The notes under the pieces are model-generated. The model did not search any database and was not told the DNA's origin. It saw nothing but the letters and a program-made list of their open reading frames with translations. Source: Paraspadella gotoi (lineage: Eukaryota > Chaetognatha). Taken from it: 64,000 nucleotides of DNA. Where the stretch lies: the NCBI GenBank assembly GCA_051294375.1, contig CM119269.1, forward strand, positions 11,700,883-11,764,882. Reading direction: 5' to 3'. Position numbers and translations under genes: made by a program. This document shows positions 1 to 12,884 of the stretch, one piece after another. Position 1 is the stretch's first letter. Every line of letters starts with the position of its first letter.

Positions 1-42
1 GGAGTCAGCGAACGGTCAATTGTTCACGCATCCCTCTCTCTC
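1..42. repeat. Fragment of the DGK-intron minisatellite at a contig end
   Basis: These bases carry the words GAGTCAGCGA and CGGTCAATTG followed by a CT run. The same order of words occurs near 9746-9790 inside the DGK minisatellite. The fragment stops at an N gap, so it looks like the end of a contig that broke in this repeat. Confidence 0.6.
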
Positions 43-67
43 NNNNNNNNNNNNNNNNNNNNNNNNN
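43..67. other. Assembly gap of 25 N
   Basis: A run of exactly 25 N. A second gap of the same length lies at 13327-13351. Identical lengths suggest scaffolder joins, not measured gaps. Confidence 0.99.
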
Positions 68-488
68 TCTATCAGTACATTCGTGTTCTGTCCGTCGCAT
101 CGCGTCCATTGGTGGAAAAGAGCAACTTGCGGCGACTGTAGCAGTTTCGCGTTCTCGATCTGTTACTGTTCAAGATCAAACATATTCAGGTCAAACACAT
201 AAAAGTCGAACAACACTTCAGGGTCAAACACAGTTCGAAGGTCAGAACACATTCCTTCCCGGCCAGATTGCGTCGTCTTTGAAAGTCGCCGATAAGCAGC
301 GTCTCTAGAAAAGACTTTTTTTCGGTCGGGGTCAGTCTGTGATTCGTATTTTTTATCTGTTATATCGTAAAGGCAAAATATATATTTTTTAAAAAAAAAT
401 TTCTAATTTAACAAATGTTATTTTTTTTAATCGACTCGCCAAATGTCTTCTCTTTCAGTAATTATGGGATATTAGAAATTTATTACGA

Positions 489-643
489 TTTTAATGTGAA
501 AAGGTTTGAATTAGTTTCTGTAACCAATTTTTTTAGTACAAAACGACATGGAAGATGGAGGTTTAAAAAACCAAAAGCCGTAACATGTCCGTTTTGTACT
601 AAAATAAATCGTTACAGAAACTATCAAACCTTTTCATTAAAAC
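489..643. repeat. Short foldback (palindromic) element
   Basis: The two halves are near-perfect inverted copies. GAAAAGGTTTG, TTTCTGTAAC and TTTAGTACAAAACG on the left are matched by their reverse complements on the right. This is a MITE-like hairpin of about 155 bp with no coding capacity. Nothing else was recognised between 68 and 1030. Confidence 0.7.
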
Positions 644-1536
644 TCTAAACGTAACGAAAGAAAGGATCGAATAAATGAATTTAATACGAAAATTTTTATA
701 ATATGTATATTCTTTAATTTGAGGTATTTAAAAATAATTTTAGTCTCAGAAAAACAGTGAAGGAGGCAGAGTGAATCAAAGCACATTATTTACTGCCTTT
801 CTTCTCTGCTAATCTATATCATTATCATTTGGTCTTGTCTTATCTTGTCTTGTATTTTATTTACAAATAAAACTTACTCGAACTTGAACGTAATAAAACT
901 ACCCCTCTTTGTTGAGTAAATATTGCCAAGCATTTGATAACCCTCCCCTCCTTATAACTTTTAAAAAAAAATTATTACCCCCTGTGACACCTCTATGACC
1001 TTTCCTCTACACAGAGGTTAAGGACCGGAACGCGAAGAAAATTTGGGGCAACCAGATAGAGTTTCATCCTTACTTGGGTCTCTTACGCCGTCGCCTGGGC
1101 AACTCTGGCGATTTCCTTCCTCTGCACAAAATGGGCGGCGGGCTTTCTACCCCCTTACATCATCATGTGTGGGTCTGGCCGGCGTTGCCCATCTTCTTTC
1201 ATGGAGTCGCCTTCGGACAGGTTGGTTCAGAGTGGGCGTGGGCGCTTGGGAAAGGAATCGAGAACGAGGCTCGAATAAAAAACCGAGTGTTTCTTTTTTT
1301 TCTAGTTTCGCTCCTCGGGGCCAATCACCGATATGGAAATGTGTCCGATGATGAAGGGTCTTGGATACGGCTATGTACTCAATTCATGTATACATTACAA
1401 TATATCGTTTATTCAAACGTACGGGGTAAAAAAATAAAATTTCGGTTCTTTTTTTTTTTTCTCAAGAATGTATAATTAAACTAAAATATTACCGAGTTTT
1501 TGTGAAAGGCGTTTTTATTGGTGCAATTTCCTCGTG

Positions 1537-1790
1537 GATTTACTACTACTAGAGCCAAACCTTTGTCAATGGGGCTGGTCAGAAGTTGATTGGGAACCTT
1601 TCCAAATGAAAACTACATACATTTCTGAGGAAACTTTCAATGACCAAAATTGCCAAAAAATATTTTAACCACAAATAATTAAAACCAATAATGGATTAGT
1701 TTAATGCTGTCCCATTAAAATTGAAATTCGGTCCGCAAACTAGCATTCTAAATAATTTTTTAAGATCCTTGTAAAACCATTACAAATTGC
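1537..1790. repeat. Fragment of a repeat also present at 44966-45560
   Basis: Matching words in the same order (CTTTGTCAATGGGG, GGTCAGAAGTT, ACATACATTTCTGAG, TTTAATGCTGT) occur here and inside the 43192-45829 foldback element. The copy here is shorter, so it looks like a deletion derivative. It lies in an SLC6 intron. Confidence 0.6.
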
Positions 1791-2523
1791 TAGTAAAAAT
1801 CATCTAAATCCAGTTACAAGAGATAATTTTTCAACATCGTCATTTATTCTATATAATTTATTATTTTGGTTATAACGTTGTTATTTATTTTATCATTATC
1901 ATTTAATATGATCAACCTCCCACAAAAACCACCCAGGAATGGTGACAGTGAGTTGGTACATCTGCATCTACTTTCGCTGTCCTCATTTCTTACATCCTCT
2001 TCTTCTTCTTCGTCATCCTTTGACATCGGAGGTCCCTGGTCATACTTGCCAACAACACTTGGAACTCCGTCAACTGCGCCGTCTCCAGACGCAACGCCGT
2101 CCGACGTCGCGGCGTTCAGCGGCGCCACGCCCACCACGGCCATCTCACGAGTTTTATTATCGGAAAACGTTGCTCAACCATTAGCGACGGTTCGGAAAGA
2201 GATGATTTTTGTCTTTTTGTGGCTTTTTTTTAGCTGTTTTCCGTTTTCTTGTAATTTATAATCGTATTTGTTGGATTTTTTTTTAACTTTTTAAATTTTT
2301 TTTTAAACAATGTTCTAAAGTTTAGGGGCAAGCATTAAAAAAATGGATAATATTATATTATATTTTTATAAAGTTAGATATACCAAAATTACAAATTAGA
2401 GCTCATTTTTATAGAGCATGGACGTCTAAATTTTGAAGCACTTTATTAAGTCATCATTTCTTCGTCTTTTTATTTTTTTGATAATTTTTTTATGACTTGA
2501 TTATTAAGCTATAAATTGAAACC

Positions 2524-2535
2524 ATTTTCTTCTCT

Positions 2536-2571
<36 letters not shown>

Positions 2572-2602
2572 CTCTCTCTCTCTCCTCTCTCTCTCTCTCT
2601 CC
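2524..2602. repeat. (CT)n microsatellite before an SLC6 exon
   Basis: Interrupted CT runs just upstream of the 2617 exon block. They would act as an extended polypyrimidine tract. Similar runs lie at 4411-4478 and 6298-6368. Confidence 0.85.
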
Positions 2603-4969
2603 TCGTTCTCATTTCTCAGAAATCGGAGACCTCGGCGCACCAGAGTGGCGGTTGACCTCCTTCTCATTTGTGTTGGACCATCGTTGTCTCGGGCTTATCA
2701 AGGGGGATTCAGAGCCTCGAAAGGTTCTCTTACTTTTACGGCCATTTTCCCTTATTTCTATCATGTTCTTGTGATTAGGGGATCCATGCTTATGGGTAGG
2801 ATATTTTGTATGAATGTGATAGTGATGAATGTGATCAAGGGACAATATGAAACCTAAGGATGTAATTTTAAGCAATAATGAATTTGGATTAACGACTATT
2901 TTCCAATATTCATCTATTTTTTTATTCCTATAATTCATTGTGAAAATTTATTATTTTCTATAAATATTTTATTCTACTCATTTATCTATTTGTTTATTCA
3001 TTTCTTTATTATCTAAATAGGGGGCGATTGATGGAATAAAGTTCTTACATCGCAACCAAAATTCGAAAAATTTGCTGATCCCCAAGTTGGGCCGACGCGG
3101 CGCAGTCAGATATTTTATTCGTTAGTTAGTTTTAAAAAACTTCAAATCCATTCATCGAAATAATAAATGAGCAAACGTTTTGATTTTAAATTTTAAATCC
3201 CCTTCATCTTTCAGGACCGTGTATGGGAACGCTAATCACGATTGTCATCTTTTAACACTTTCAAGAAACAATTGTTTACAGGAAACGCCCATAACTTGGC
3301 ATTTGATTAATTGTTGCACTTTCTATCTACGGTGTATTCGCCATCTTTCCGTCGTTGGGTTCAATGGCGTTTCAGGTATCATTGTATTTAGATGCATAGT
3401 TGGAAAAACACTTGTCAGATTAAGTACATAATTGTGAAGAGAACGTAATGGTTTTCGGACCTCGTGACTCGCCTTTTGTCTCTGAACATAAATAAACTGG
3501 GATTCCGACATAGGACTCACGGTTAAGACGAAAGTAACTTAGCCAACACCAATACCATGCTCATGTTCGTTCCACCCTAAATTAGCAGGAGTTTCCATAG
3601 CGGAGGTGGCGTCGGCTGGACCAGGTCTCGCCTTTGATGGTCTATCCCGAAGGCCTCGGCTCAAATGCCCATCGCTCCCTTTGTGGCAGCCTTTTTTTCG
3701 TCATGATGTTCACCATTGGAATGGGTTCGATGCTGTCTCAGGTGAGAGGTTCTTTTCTTCTTGGTTGGTGAATGATCGTTTTTGCGGAATGTGAATTGAA
3801 ACAAGGTAATACACTATTACGGTCATAGAAGGATTTAATGAATAAATTAAATGTAAGTGTAACTTAATTAAACATTTTTGAAGTCAAAGTAGCAGTTAAA
3901 AAAGTTTAAAAAGTAATTTTAGCATCTCGAACAGAAAGGTGACAATATCATAATGATTACAGATCGATTTTTTTCTGATCGTACATATACATACAATATT
4001 CTAAACCATTAAAATTATCCACTTATTCTACTGTTACAGTCGAAACCGTAATTTTCCGCTCTTGCTGGATGAACTTCCGTCTTAGAACGAAAAGGAAAAT
4101 TGGAAATTCAAATGTAGACATGAGTATCATATTTCGAATTGGTATCTGCGTTTTCGATTCTTTTTGGGGCATTCCGCAGAGTACTAATTTAAAAAACTCC
4201 TAAAAATGTTTAGGCGAGATTGGGAATTGCTTACGATGTAATAAATTTAAAACCTTGAAAAACGAATAATTGCTTGGAAGTTTTCAGCCGGCGGTTTTTT
4301 CTCTGTGGGACAAATTTCTCATGTCGCCCGGTTTTCTGATACTTCGATCGTCATCATTTTTTTGAAACGTCTCGCTTTCTTGTTTCATTATTCACTATTA
4401 GTTGTAAAAGCTCTCATCTCTCTCTCTCTCTCTCTCTCTACTCTCTCTCTTTCTCTCTCTCTCTCTCATCTCTCTCTCCAAATTATTTTCGAAAGGTTTA
4501 ATTTCGGTCTTTTCTTTCTTTTCCTTTTTCCTTTTTTCTTCTTCTCATTCTTCAAAAACGTTTTAGTTATTATTATGAGTAATAAATGTTTGTTTGATGA
4601 CATTGACATTTTAGTTATTTTTCCCTCGTTATCGTAAAAGTCCTCAATTAATAGATTATTTAGAACAAGGAACGTTATTACAGTTTCTTGCGCCCGCATT
4701 ATTTTTCTTTTTATTTTCTTAATATTTCATAAATATTATTACTTTTGTATTGGATGTTACGAAACAAGAAACGGAATTCAAATGTGTGCGCTGCAGTGAC
4801 TGCCTTTATACGTGTAGTTTTTGTGACATGACATGCACAGGACATGACCGTGAAGTAACATGACTACATGACTACAATAACTTCCTAAGCCCGTTTATTT
4901 ATACATCACTGTTCTTTTATTTTATTTTAGTTTTAGGATTTCCTGAAGGTGCGCTTGCAGTGCAATTTA

Positions 4970-5338
4970 GATTTAAGGTTTTTTTAGTCTCAACAAAGAG
5001 CAACCAACCATAAGAAATAATTATGCATTTTATTGGGAAGTAGGACAAAAAAACTAACGGACAGACCGACCGATAGAACCAAACGAAAAGTAACTATTAC
5101 AAGTTGTTCCGCGAGTACTCGCGGCGCAAAATAAAAAACAAAAGCGCGCTAGTAGTTACTTAGATTTGAGGTTTTTTCCTGTTTCAACAAAATAAGAACT
5201 AACTATAGCATATTTTAAGCATTTTTAACGTAAGTAAGACAGACTGAATGAACAGAACATACAGGACTGACGGAACCAAACACCGACCGACAGACCGGCG
5301 ACCGAAAAGTTGCTCCCCCAAATACTCGCGGCGCACCT
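4970..5338. repeat. Tandem dimer of about 185-bp units in an SLC6 intron
   Basis: Two diverged units share GAGGTTTTTT or AAGGTTTTTT at the start, a run of GACAGACCGACCGA-like words, AACCAAAC, and the ending ACTCGCGGCGCA. The unit ends fall near 5128 and 5335. No coding content was seen. Confidence 0.55.
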
Positions 5339-6300
5339 AAAAATCAGATTTAATTAAATCAACAGTATCAGAAGTTTAGGGAAATGATTCATACATTCTT
5401 TATTGGATTTTTAATGGATATTTTAGAATTTAGATTAATGCTTAAAGTATGTATAAATAGATTATTACGTATGTATAAATTGCCATGATCATCATATATA
5501 AAGCTAGACTGAAATAATTATTTCTTTTTATATCAGTGACGAGAGAGAGGATTTATTTGCTCAATTTGATGGACAACTACGTCGGTGCTGGGCATCAACT
5601 TGTTATCTTGGGTTTTTTCGAAATTGTAACCATCATGTATATTCTGGATACGACTATTTCGCGCAGGACATTGAACTTATGCTCGGCAAAAAAACCCCAA
5701 TTATTTATTGGAAGGTTAAAAATATCCCTAAGAAATATTCTAATTTTAAGAATTTATAAATTTTAACAATTTTATACAAAAATTAAAGAATTAAGATATA
5801 TTGATTCTATTAAATTAGTATTCGATAATATATAAAAAAAAAATTTACTACTAATTAATTCAAATTAAATTTTGAATTTATAATTTTGTTAAAACAGATC
5901 TGCTGGAAATTCTTGACTCTCTTGCTTTATTCTTCATCACGGTTTTCTTGATAATCAGTATGATTCCTTCCGACTTGCGGAAGATATCACGTCTATCCCA
6001 GTTGGGCAATCTCCATGGTTGGCTCATTTCTATCTCCTCAATCATCTGGTTGCCATTGTTGGCGTATTGAAGGTGAGACTTTTCACGTCCCAAAGTCGAA
6101 CACAGGCATTTCCTTCTCCAGACTTTTTAGGAATTTTCATAATTTATTAACCTTTATTTATTTCTTACGAATAAAATCTTGAAGTCTTTGATTCTGAGAT
6201 GAAAGTTTTACTTTCATTTGAAGTTTTTTCCTCTCGCCCTGTCTTTCCTTCTATATTTCCCTCTTTTGTTCCTTCTTTTTGTTTTTATTCTCTTCTTTCT

Positions 6301-6352
<52 letters not shown>

Positions 6353-7349
6353 ATCTCTCTCTCTCTCCTCCCTCCAGTATCCTTCCTCTTATCAAATCTC
6401 TTCTCACTCTTTCCTTTTCTTTTTTTTCTTTTATTTCTTTTTCTCTTTTTTTTTCTCTTTGCTCATACTCTCTGCTTCTCACTCTCCCATTTCTCTATTC
6501 TCTCCTCCCCCCCGGATCTATCTCTCTCCCCACTCCCTCTCTCGCTCCCTCAGTCTAACTGCCAGCCGTAGCGGATGTGGCAACAAGATCAGATGGTAGG
6601 AGGAGATGGTCAGAAGATGTTGAACAACGGCCGATCGACTGTGAGTGTACCGGTGCGGGATCTTCGCAAGAGCGAGTCACGATAAAGGGGAAAACCGAAG
6701 GATGATTTCTGGTAAGGAGTGGGTCAGGCGCCGATGGCATCCGTTCCTATATCCTCCTTCCTCCTTCTCTATTCGCCTACAACATTCTGGTGAGCATGCT
6801 TCAGGCAATATCAGACATTAGCGCTTTGGATGAGTTGACAGCTTCGGTCAATAGGTGAGAACCGTTGTTTAAAACGGATGTCATTGGTCAGAGTCCGATA
6901 TGTGATTGATCAAAGATCAGGACTTCATTAGTCGAGAGACCCAGAAGAGTTAAGAGTTAAGAGATTCATGGCGATTAGGTTGAGAGATCCTTTCCGCGTT
7001 TTTCAGATTCCCTGATGGGTATTGTATTTTATTATTATTACTATTACTAGTTTTCTACTTACATTACTTACTTACTTACTACTACTACTACTTATTATTA
7101 GCTATTACTAGAAACTTATGCACAATAGGTAAAAGATTGGAATACGATTGATCAATTAACCCAACACTATTGGGAAAAAGACCTGTATGTGATGAGTGAT
7201 TTGTTACTGAATGCATTGAGTCAAGAGATCAAGTCACAACTGCTTTTAAAAGATGGAAACATTATTGTGATTACGATAAATTCTATAATTAAAAACAATC
7301 TATAATTAAAGTAAACAAACACATAAATATTAATAATCCTTTCACAGGA

Positions 7350-7512
7350 GGAAGTTGATTGCAGCACAGAAACGGAACGAGAAGAAGTATGTGTCGATTT
7401 AAAAGACGAGCGCCGTTTCCAAAACAAGTTCTTTGAGAAAAAAATCAACACAAACTCGCCAAAGAGGAAAAACCAACGCCAAAAATATGTTGTAATTAAA
7501 TGTACAAAAACC
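7350..7512 (+). other. Possible C-terminal exon of the SLC6 gene
   Basis: A good acceptor (TCCTTTCACAG) precedes an open stretch that reads either a basic tail starting RKLIAAQKR or an acidic one starting EEVDCSTETEREE. Its position after the TM12 block fits an SLC6 cytoplasmic tail, but there is no family motif here and the local sequence is error-prone. Confidence 0.25.
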
Positions 7513-7532
7513 TAGTCCCGTTGTTACTGTTG

Positions 7533-7533
<1 letters not shown>

Positions 7534-7563
<30 letters not shown>
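7534..7563. repeat. (AT)n microsatellite
   Basis: About 14 TA/AT dinucleotides in a row. Confidence 0.95.
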
Positions 7564-7568
<5 letters not shown>

Positions 7569-7613
7569 ACATGGCTAAACACTTCCTCTTTTTTTTCTTT
7601 TGATTGTGAAGTT

Positions 7614-8596
7614 GTGACAAATTTTGACAAGCGCCGGTAGAAATACGCTGTCGTTTGCAAACCAGTGGTTATTTCATTGATTTTAAAATTTAGTTGAGTA
7701 GAAAATACTAAAACTATTTATGTGTTAAAATTTTATATTGATCAGTTAAGATATTCCTTGCAATGAATGGAGAAAGTTGACTTTTCAAATCGGGTTTCAT
7801 TTTTCCAACTCACTCGTTTTTAAATTCAATTTTTTTTGGGAACTTTTTAGTACTTTTTTAAACAAACTATTTATTAAAATATTAACAATATTAATATACT
7901 CAGAAAGCCCTTAAAAATATGAAGAGATTATATACTTACGAATACTGTAGTATAAAATTTAACTGGTCTCCAGCTTAATAATTAGGATATTCAAAAACGA
8001 GACATCTTTTTAAAAAATCAATAAGCTGGAGAGTAAATTTATAATTTTATCAATTGTGATTGGCTATCTAATCTTTTTTTTCAGGCTCTTTTCATGTTAC
8101 TAAAATATATTTGTAATATAAGTACCTTCTCCTGTTAACATTTGATCAAATAGATCATTAATTTAAGATTATCGTAATATTTAACAGTCATATTTTGAAA
8201 AAGATTTAATATTTTAAATAATTCATTTGACACTCTTAATTGAACCAAGGCTGGGCAGCTTACTTTTTAGAGCTTTCGAAAGTATATCAACTCTTCATAT
8301 TTTTAAGGGCTTTCTGAGGATATTATATTGTTAATATTTTAATAAATACCTTGTTTAAAAAAGTGCTAAAAGTTTTAAAAAAAATTGAATTTAAAAACAG
8401 TGAGTTGTAAATTGAAGCCCGATTTGAAAAGCAATTTCCTCCACTCATTGTCAAGGCATTATCTTAACTGATAATATAAAATTTTTAACACATAAATAGT
8501 TTTAGTATTTTCTACTCAACTAATTTTTAAAATTATTGAAATAACCACTGGTTTGCAATGACAGCATATTTCTACCGGCGCTTGTAAAATTGTCAC
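7614..8596. mobile_element. Long-TIR foldback element, about 980 bp
   Basis: The first 330 bases (7614-7945) are matched in inverted orientation by 8275-8596. The outer ends carry GTGACA and ACAAGCGCCGGTAGAAATA, and the inner ends carry AGAAAGCCCTTAAAAATATG. No transposase ORF is present, so it is a non-autonomous DNA element. The right arm recurs at 13395-13795 as part of the duplicated segment. No convincing target-site duplication was seen. Confidence 0.8.
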
Positions 8597-8815
8597 CATG
8601 TTGTTTAAGAATTATTTAAACGCAAACTTTTTTTGTCGAAAATTGTAAATAATTGTTTAACTTCCAAAAAACTTTAGAAATTTTACAAGAATTATCAAAA
8701 ACTTTCAAGAACATCAATAAACAGTCAAGAACTAACCAGAAATATTCTGAAATGTCATCACTGTCTTATCACTGCGTATTATCACAGCGTATCATCACAG
8801 CGTATCATCACTGAC

Positions 8816-11800
8816 CTGCTGCTGAATTCTGGGGATTCTCTTCCTCGCGTGATGAAAATCCAAACACAAGTCAGCGTCGATCCCGTGCCTACGTAATTGT
8901 TCATCACGAAAATCTGAAATGTTTAATTTAAATACATTAATAAGCAATAAGCATTATTAAGAAGTGATGATGTGCAATTGTGTAGAGAATTAATTTGTGA
9001 ATTATCTGAAATGAGAATGAGTTCCTCAATCTCACATGAGTCGAGTCTTCCTTTTCATCACGAGTCAGTGATGGTCACCTCTCTCCTCTCTCTCTCTCTC
9101 CACTCACTATGAGTCGAGTCTTCCTTTTCATTCGACGAGTCAGCGATGGTCACCTCTCTCTCTCTCTCTCCACTCACATGAGTCGAGTCCTCCTTTTCAT
9201 TCGACGAGTCAGCGATGGTCACTCTTCTCTCTCTCTCTCCACTCACATGAGTCGAGTCCTCCTTTATCATTACGAGTCAGCAATGTGTCACTTCCTCTCT
9301 CTCTCTCTCTCTCTCTCCACTCACATGAGTCGAGTCTCTTTTCATTCACGAGTCAGCGATGGTCACCTCTCTCTGTCTTTCTCGCTCTCCACTCACATGA
9401 GTCGAGTCCTCCTTTTCATTCCAAGTCAGCGATGGTCAATTGCGTTCACCTACTCGTCTCTCTCTCTCTCTCCACTCACATGATCGAGTCCTATCCTTTT
9501 CATTCGACGAAGTCAGAGATGGTCACCCTCGCTCTCTCTTGCACTGCACATGAGTCGAGTCCTCTTTTCATTCGGACGATCAGCGCATGGTCACCATCTC
9601 TCTCTCTCTCTTTCCACTCACATGAGTCGATCCTCCTTTTCATTCGACGAGTCAGCTTCAGTGATGGTCACCTCTCTCTGTCTTTCTCTCTCTCCACTCA
9701 CATGAGTCGAGTCCTCCTTTTCCTCACGAGTCGAGTCCTCCTTTTCCTCACGAGTCAGCGACGGTCAATTGGTCACCTCCCTCTCTCTCTCTCTCCACTC
9801 ACATGAGTCGAGTCCTCCTTTTCATTCGACGAGTCAGTGATCGTCGCCGCTTCCAGTTTCGCGTCGTCTTTTCTTTCTTCGTCGTCGTGAAAAACGACGG
9901 CCCATCGATCCAGTTTGATTCTTTCAGCCGCCAAAACGTCCCTGAAATGATGGGGAGAGAGACAGAAAGCGTTAATGATATTGTGTAAATCTCTCTTGAA
10001 TTTAAGGAAAAACATTTTTAATGGCGAAAAACAACGAATCATTTAGTCTTGGTTGTTTTTCGCCATTAAAACTGTTTTTCCTTAGATAATATTACTATAA
10101 ACAATAACATTTAAAGCCGAATATGAGGAAATTTAAGTCGTCATCAAAAGACGACAGTTTCGTGGCCACCATTGACGTTGTTTCTGCCCCCACATGGACG
10201 CCATTTTAGATGCTATGATTGACTGTATCATTGAGGCAATATTAGACGAACCTAATTCATCAATTCATTCATCTTGAACTCCATCTTGGACGCCGACTTG
10301 AACGTCATCTTTGACATCATTTTAGACGCTATAATTGACCATATCATTGAGGCAATATTAGACGCTCTTTTCACGAATATAATTCATCCAAACGCCATTT
10401 TATATTTATCTGAAACATCGGACATTAGACATTATGACATTTATGTGTGATGCGTATTTTAATCCAATTGTGGACGCCATCTTGGACGCCGACTTTGACG
10501 CCATCTTGGTCGCCGAATTGGACGACATCCTAGTCTTCATCATGGATACCATCATTAGACGCCATTTTTGACGCTATCCCTGAGGCCATTTACGAGGCCA
10601 TCTTTAATGTCATCTTTGACGCTATCCTCGAGGCCATCTAGGATGCCATCTTCGCCACAATTTCCCCCTCAAACCTGAGAATGTCAATGGCGTCCTCGGC
10701 TCCATTGTATCCTGGTCCCCAGCCCAAGACGCGCGCCAAATCGTTTCCGGTTCCGAGAGGAAGGACGGCGATTGGCGGTGATGGACAAACGGCGTCCTTC
10801 ATTTTAAAAATAAGGAGGATGTATTAGTCGAGAGTAATTCAGATATTTAGATAGTTGGATAGATTAGTTAGTTAATTAGAATGAGTAAAAAATAGACTCT
10901 CTTTAACATTCAAAATCGTAAAAATATTTCATATTGCTTTTTAGATAATTTTCATAATACATAATTGGTCAGTAGAGCGTAGTGAAAGTTACATACGAAA
11001 AATTCTAAATGAACAACATACCCTCAGTGAACATTAATTTGTAAAAAAAATTAATTTTATGTTTTTCAATATTCGCAGTAGGCTATATTTATATATAGTA
11101 CTATCCTTATAAAATCGAAAAAATTCAAAATAGGCTTTTCTTAATTTTGACTTCCTCGTCAAAAGTTAATAAAGAAAATATGAATCATTTTTAAAAATTA
11201 TTTAATTAAATGGGTTAAAAATTAAAAACCTATATTTAATATGCAAAAATTTAATTTTCAGATAAAAATATAGATTTTTTAAAAATTTGATCTACTTAAT
11301 GAAAGATTTTTTTAAAAAAGAGTTATATTTCATTATATCAACTTTTCATGACGAATCAAAATATGCAAAAAAATCTTACAAAAAACTATTTTGAAATTTT
11401 AACATTTATTGGATTAGTACTAGTATAAATATGGCCTACTGCGTAAATTGTAAAATTTATCAACGAATTTTTTTATACAGAAATGTTCATTAGTATAATG
11501 TTGTCCGTTCCTCACTTTTAGAATTTTAATTAAAGTTAAATTTGGAATTTTTACGACGCTTTATTGGTCAGCCCTTGATACTAGTGCGTAGTAAAACTGC
11601 GTAGAAACTGGCATTTAGTACATTTGTAACTAAAAAGGTTATATAAAAAGCCAAATTTTAATTAGTACGGTATTCATTTATTAAAGTATAAAGTAAGAGA
11701 GACTGACTGTCGAATTTTGCAGCATTTGCTTTCGCGTCAAGCTTGCTCACTTTCACGAAAAAAATGAAATGTTAATAGTATTGTATAAATTGTATAAAAT

Positions 11801-12819
11801 TAAGAAATTGAATAATACCTTTTAAAATAAATCCTTTACCTGTCCAACGTTGTCTAAACAAGCGAGGACCCACCCTACAGTTCCATCGCCGCCACAAACG
11901 AGAATTTTGAACATCGGCATTTTCCGAAAAACGTAGAGACTATGGGAAAAAGAGAAGCCTGGTTAATTACTACGTACATATATCTCTAAAATTTATAATT
12001 TTTACACTACTTTATTAGTTTATAAATTTTGTTTAGATTGAGTGTTATCTGTAACACTGTGAGATGAGTTGCACGAGACCTCTGTTACAATAATCTTCCT
12101 CGGTCCTCTTACTTTGTCTTACTTTGAGGTCTGGGGTAACACGACAGCTAATAATCAATCTAACAAAAATTTTTAAATAACAAATAAAGTAGTGTCAAAA
12201 AATATTATGTGAAAGATTGGTTAATAAATTGAATTTATAGATTTAATTGATTAAGTTGATAGATTTTATTCATTCATTTATTTATTCTTCAATTATTTAT
12301 CTAATTATTTATGACTCGATCAATCGATCGCGTGATTGATTCAATTTTTGATGGTGACATGAAACGAGTGATTGTTTATTTCTTCACTAATTTTGGATTC
12401 ATTTATTCATTTATCTATTTATCCATTTGTTTTTATTGATCTATTAATTAACACCCAACCGACCCGGCGAGAGGACCTCCATTCTCCAAGTTAAAAACTT
12501 GGTGAGGATTGAGAAGTTTTCGAAAAGTCGCGATGAGATTCTGACCCTGACAACCGCCGCTCTTCACGTTGACAAAGACGAGCAAGGGTAAGTTATCCGG
12601 TGGAACCATGTGAGGCTTCGATGGAGAAAGTGTTTGGGGGAGAGTGAGTAAGTTGCAGCAGAGGAGAGGATGTCGAAAAAAAATCAGCGATTTAAGTTTT
12701 TACTGACTTATTCTCCTTATCTTTTTGACACCAAAGATCAATTTTAGGGATTTACGAAGAACTAGTTTAGGATAAGAACCCACGAACTCATCTCTTTTTG
12801 ACTATCCCTCACACAGGCT

Positions 12820-12884
<65 letters not shown>

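Larger units (their letters stand above)
1033..6074 (+). pseudogene. SLC6 neurotransmitter-type transporter, exons broken by indels
   Basis: SLC6 proteins are 12-helix Na+/Cl--coupled plasma-membrane carriers for amino acids or monoamines. Eight exon blocks follow the family order: about 1060-1290 (TM1-2: LGN, LWRFP, CVGLAG in shifting frames), 1936-2152 (TM3 and the large loop; TWNSVNCAVSRR with a likely glycosylation site), 2617-2798 (KGSLTFTAIFPY, VIRGSMLMG), 3213-3375 (FNTFKKQLF, LINCCT), 3602-3740 (AGPGLAF, VYPEGL, FVMMFTIGMGSMLSQ), 4019-4098 (LLDELPSLRTKR), 5537-5715 (LMDNYVGAGHQLVILGFFE, GYDYFAQDIELMLG) and 5895-6074 (TM11-12: ALFFITVFLIISMI, YPSWAISM). Nearly every block must change frame, usually at a homopolymer. 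I therefore favour sequencing error over true decay. The C-N-N-T-W-N loop recalls glycine transporters, but the substrate cannot be fixed. A start codon and a firm C-terminus were not found. Confidence 0.85.

Noticed and set aside
9109-9806. Plus-strand frames rich in [11 protein letters not shown] repeats
   Set aside because: They read the DGK minisatellite on the wrong strand. The repeat structure is explained by the exon-donor units of the minus-strand gene.
9034-9835. CRISPR-like regular spacing of repeats
   Set aside because: The units are contiguous with CT runs between them, not unique spacers, and the context is an animal intron.
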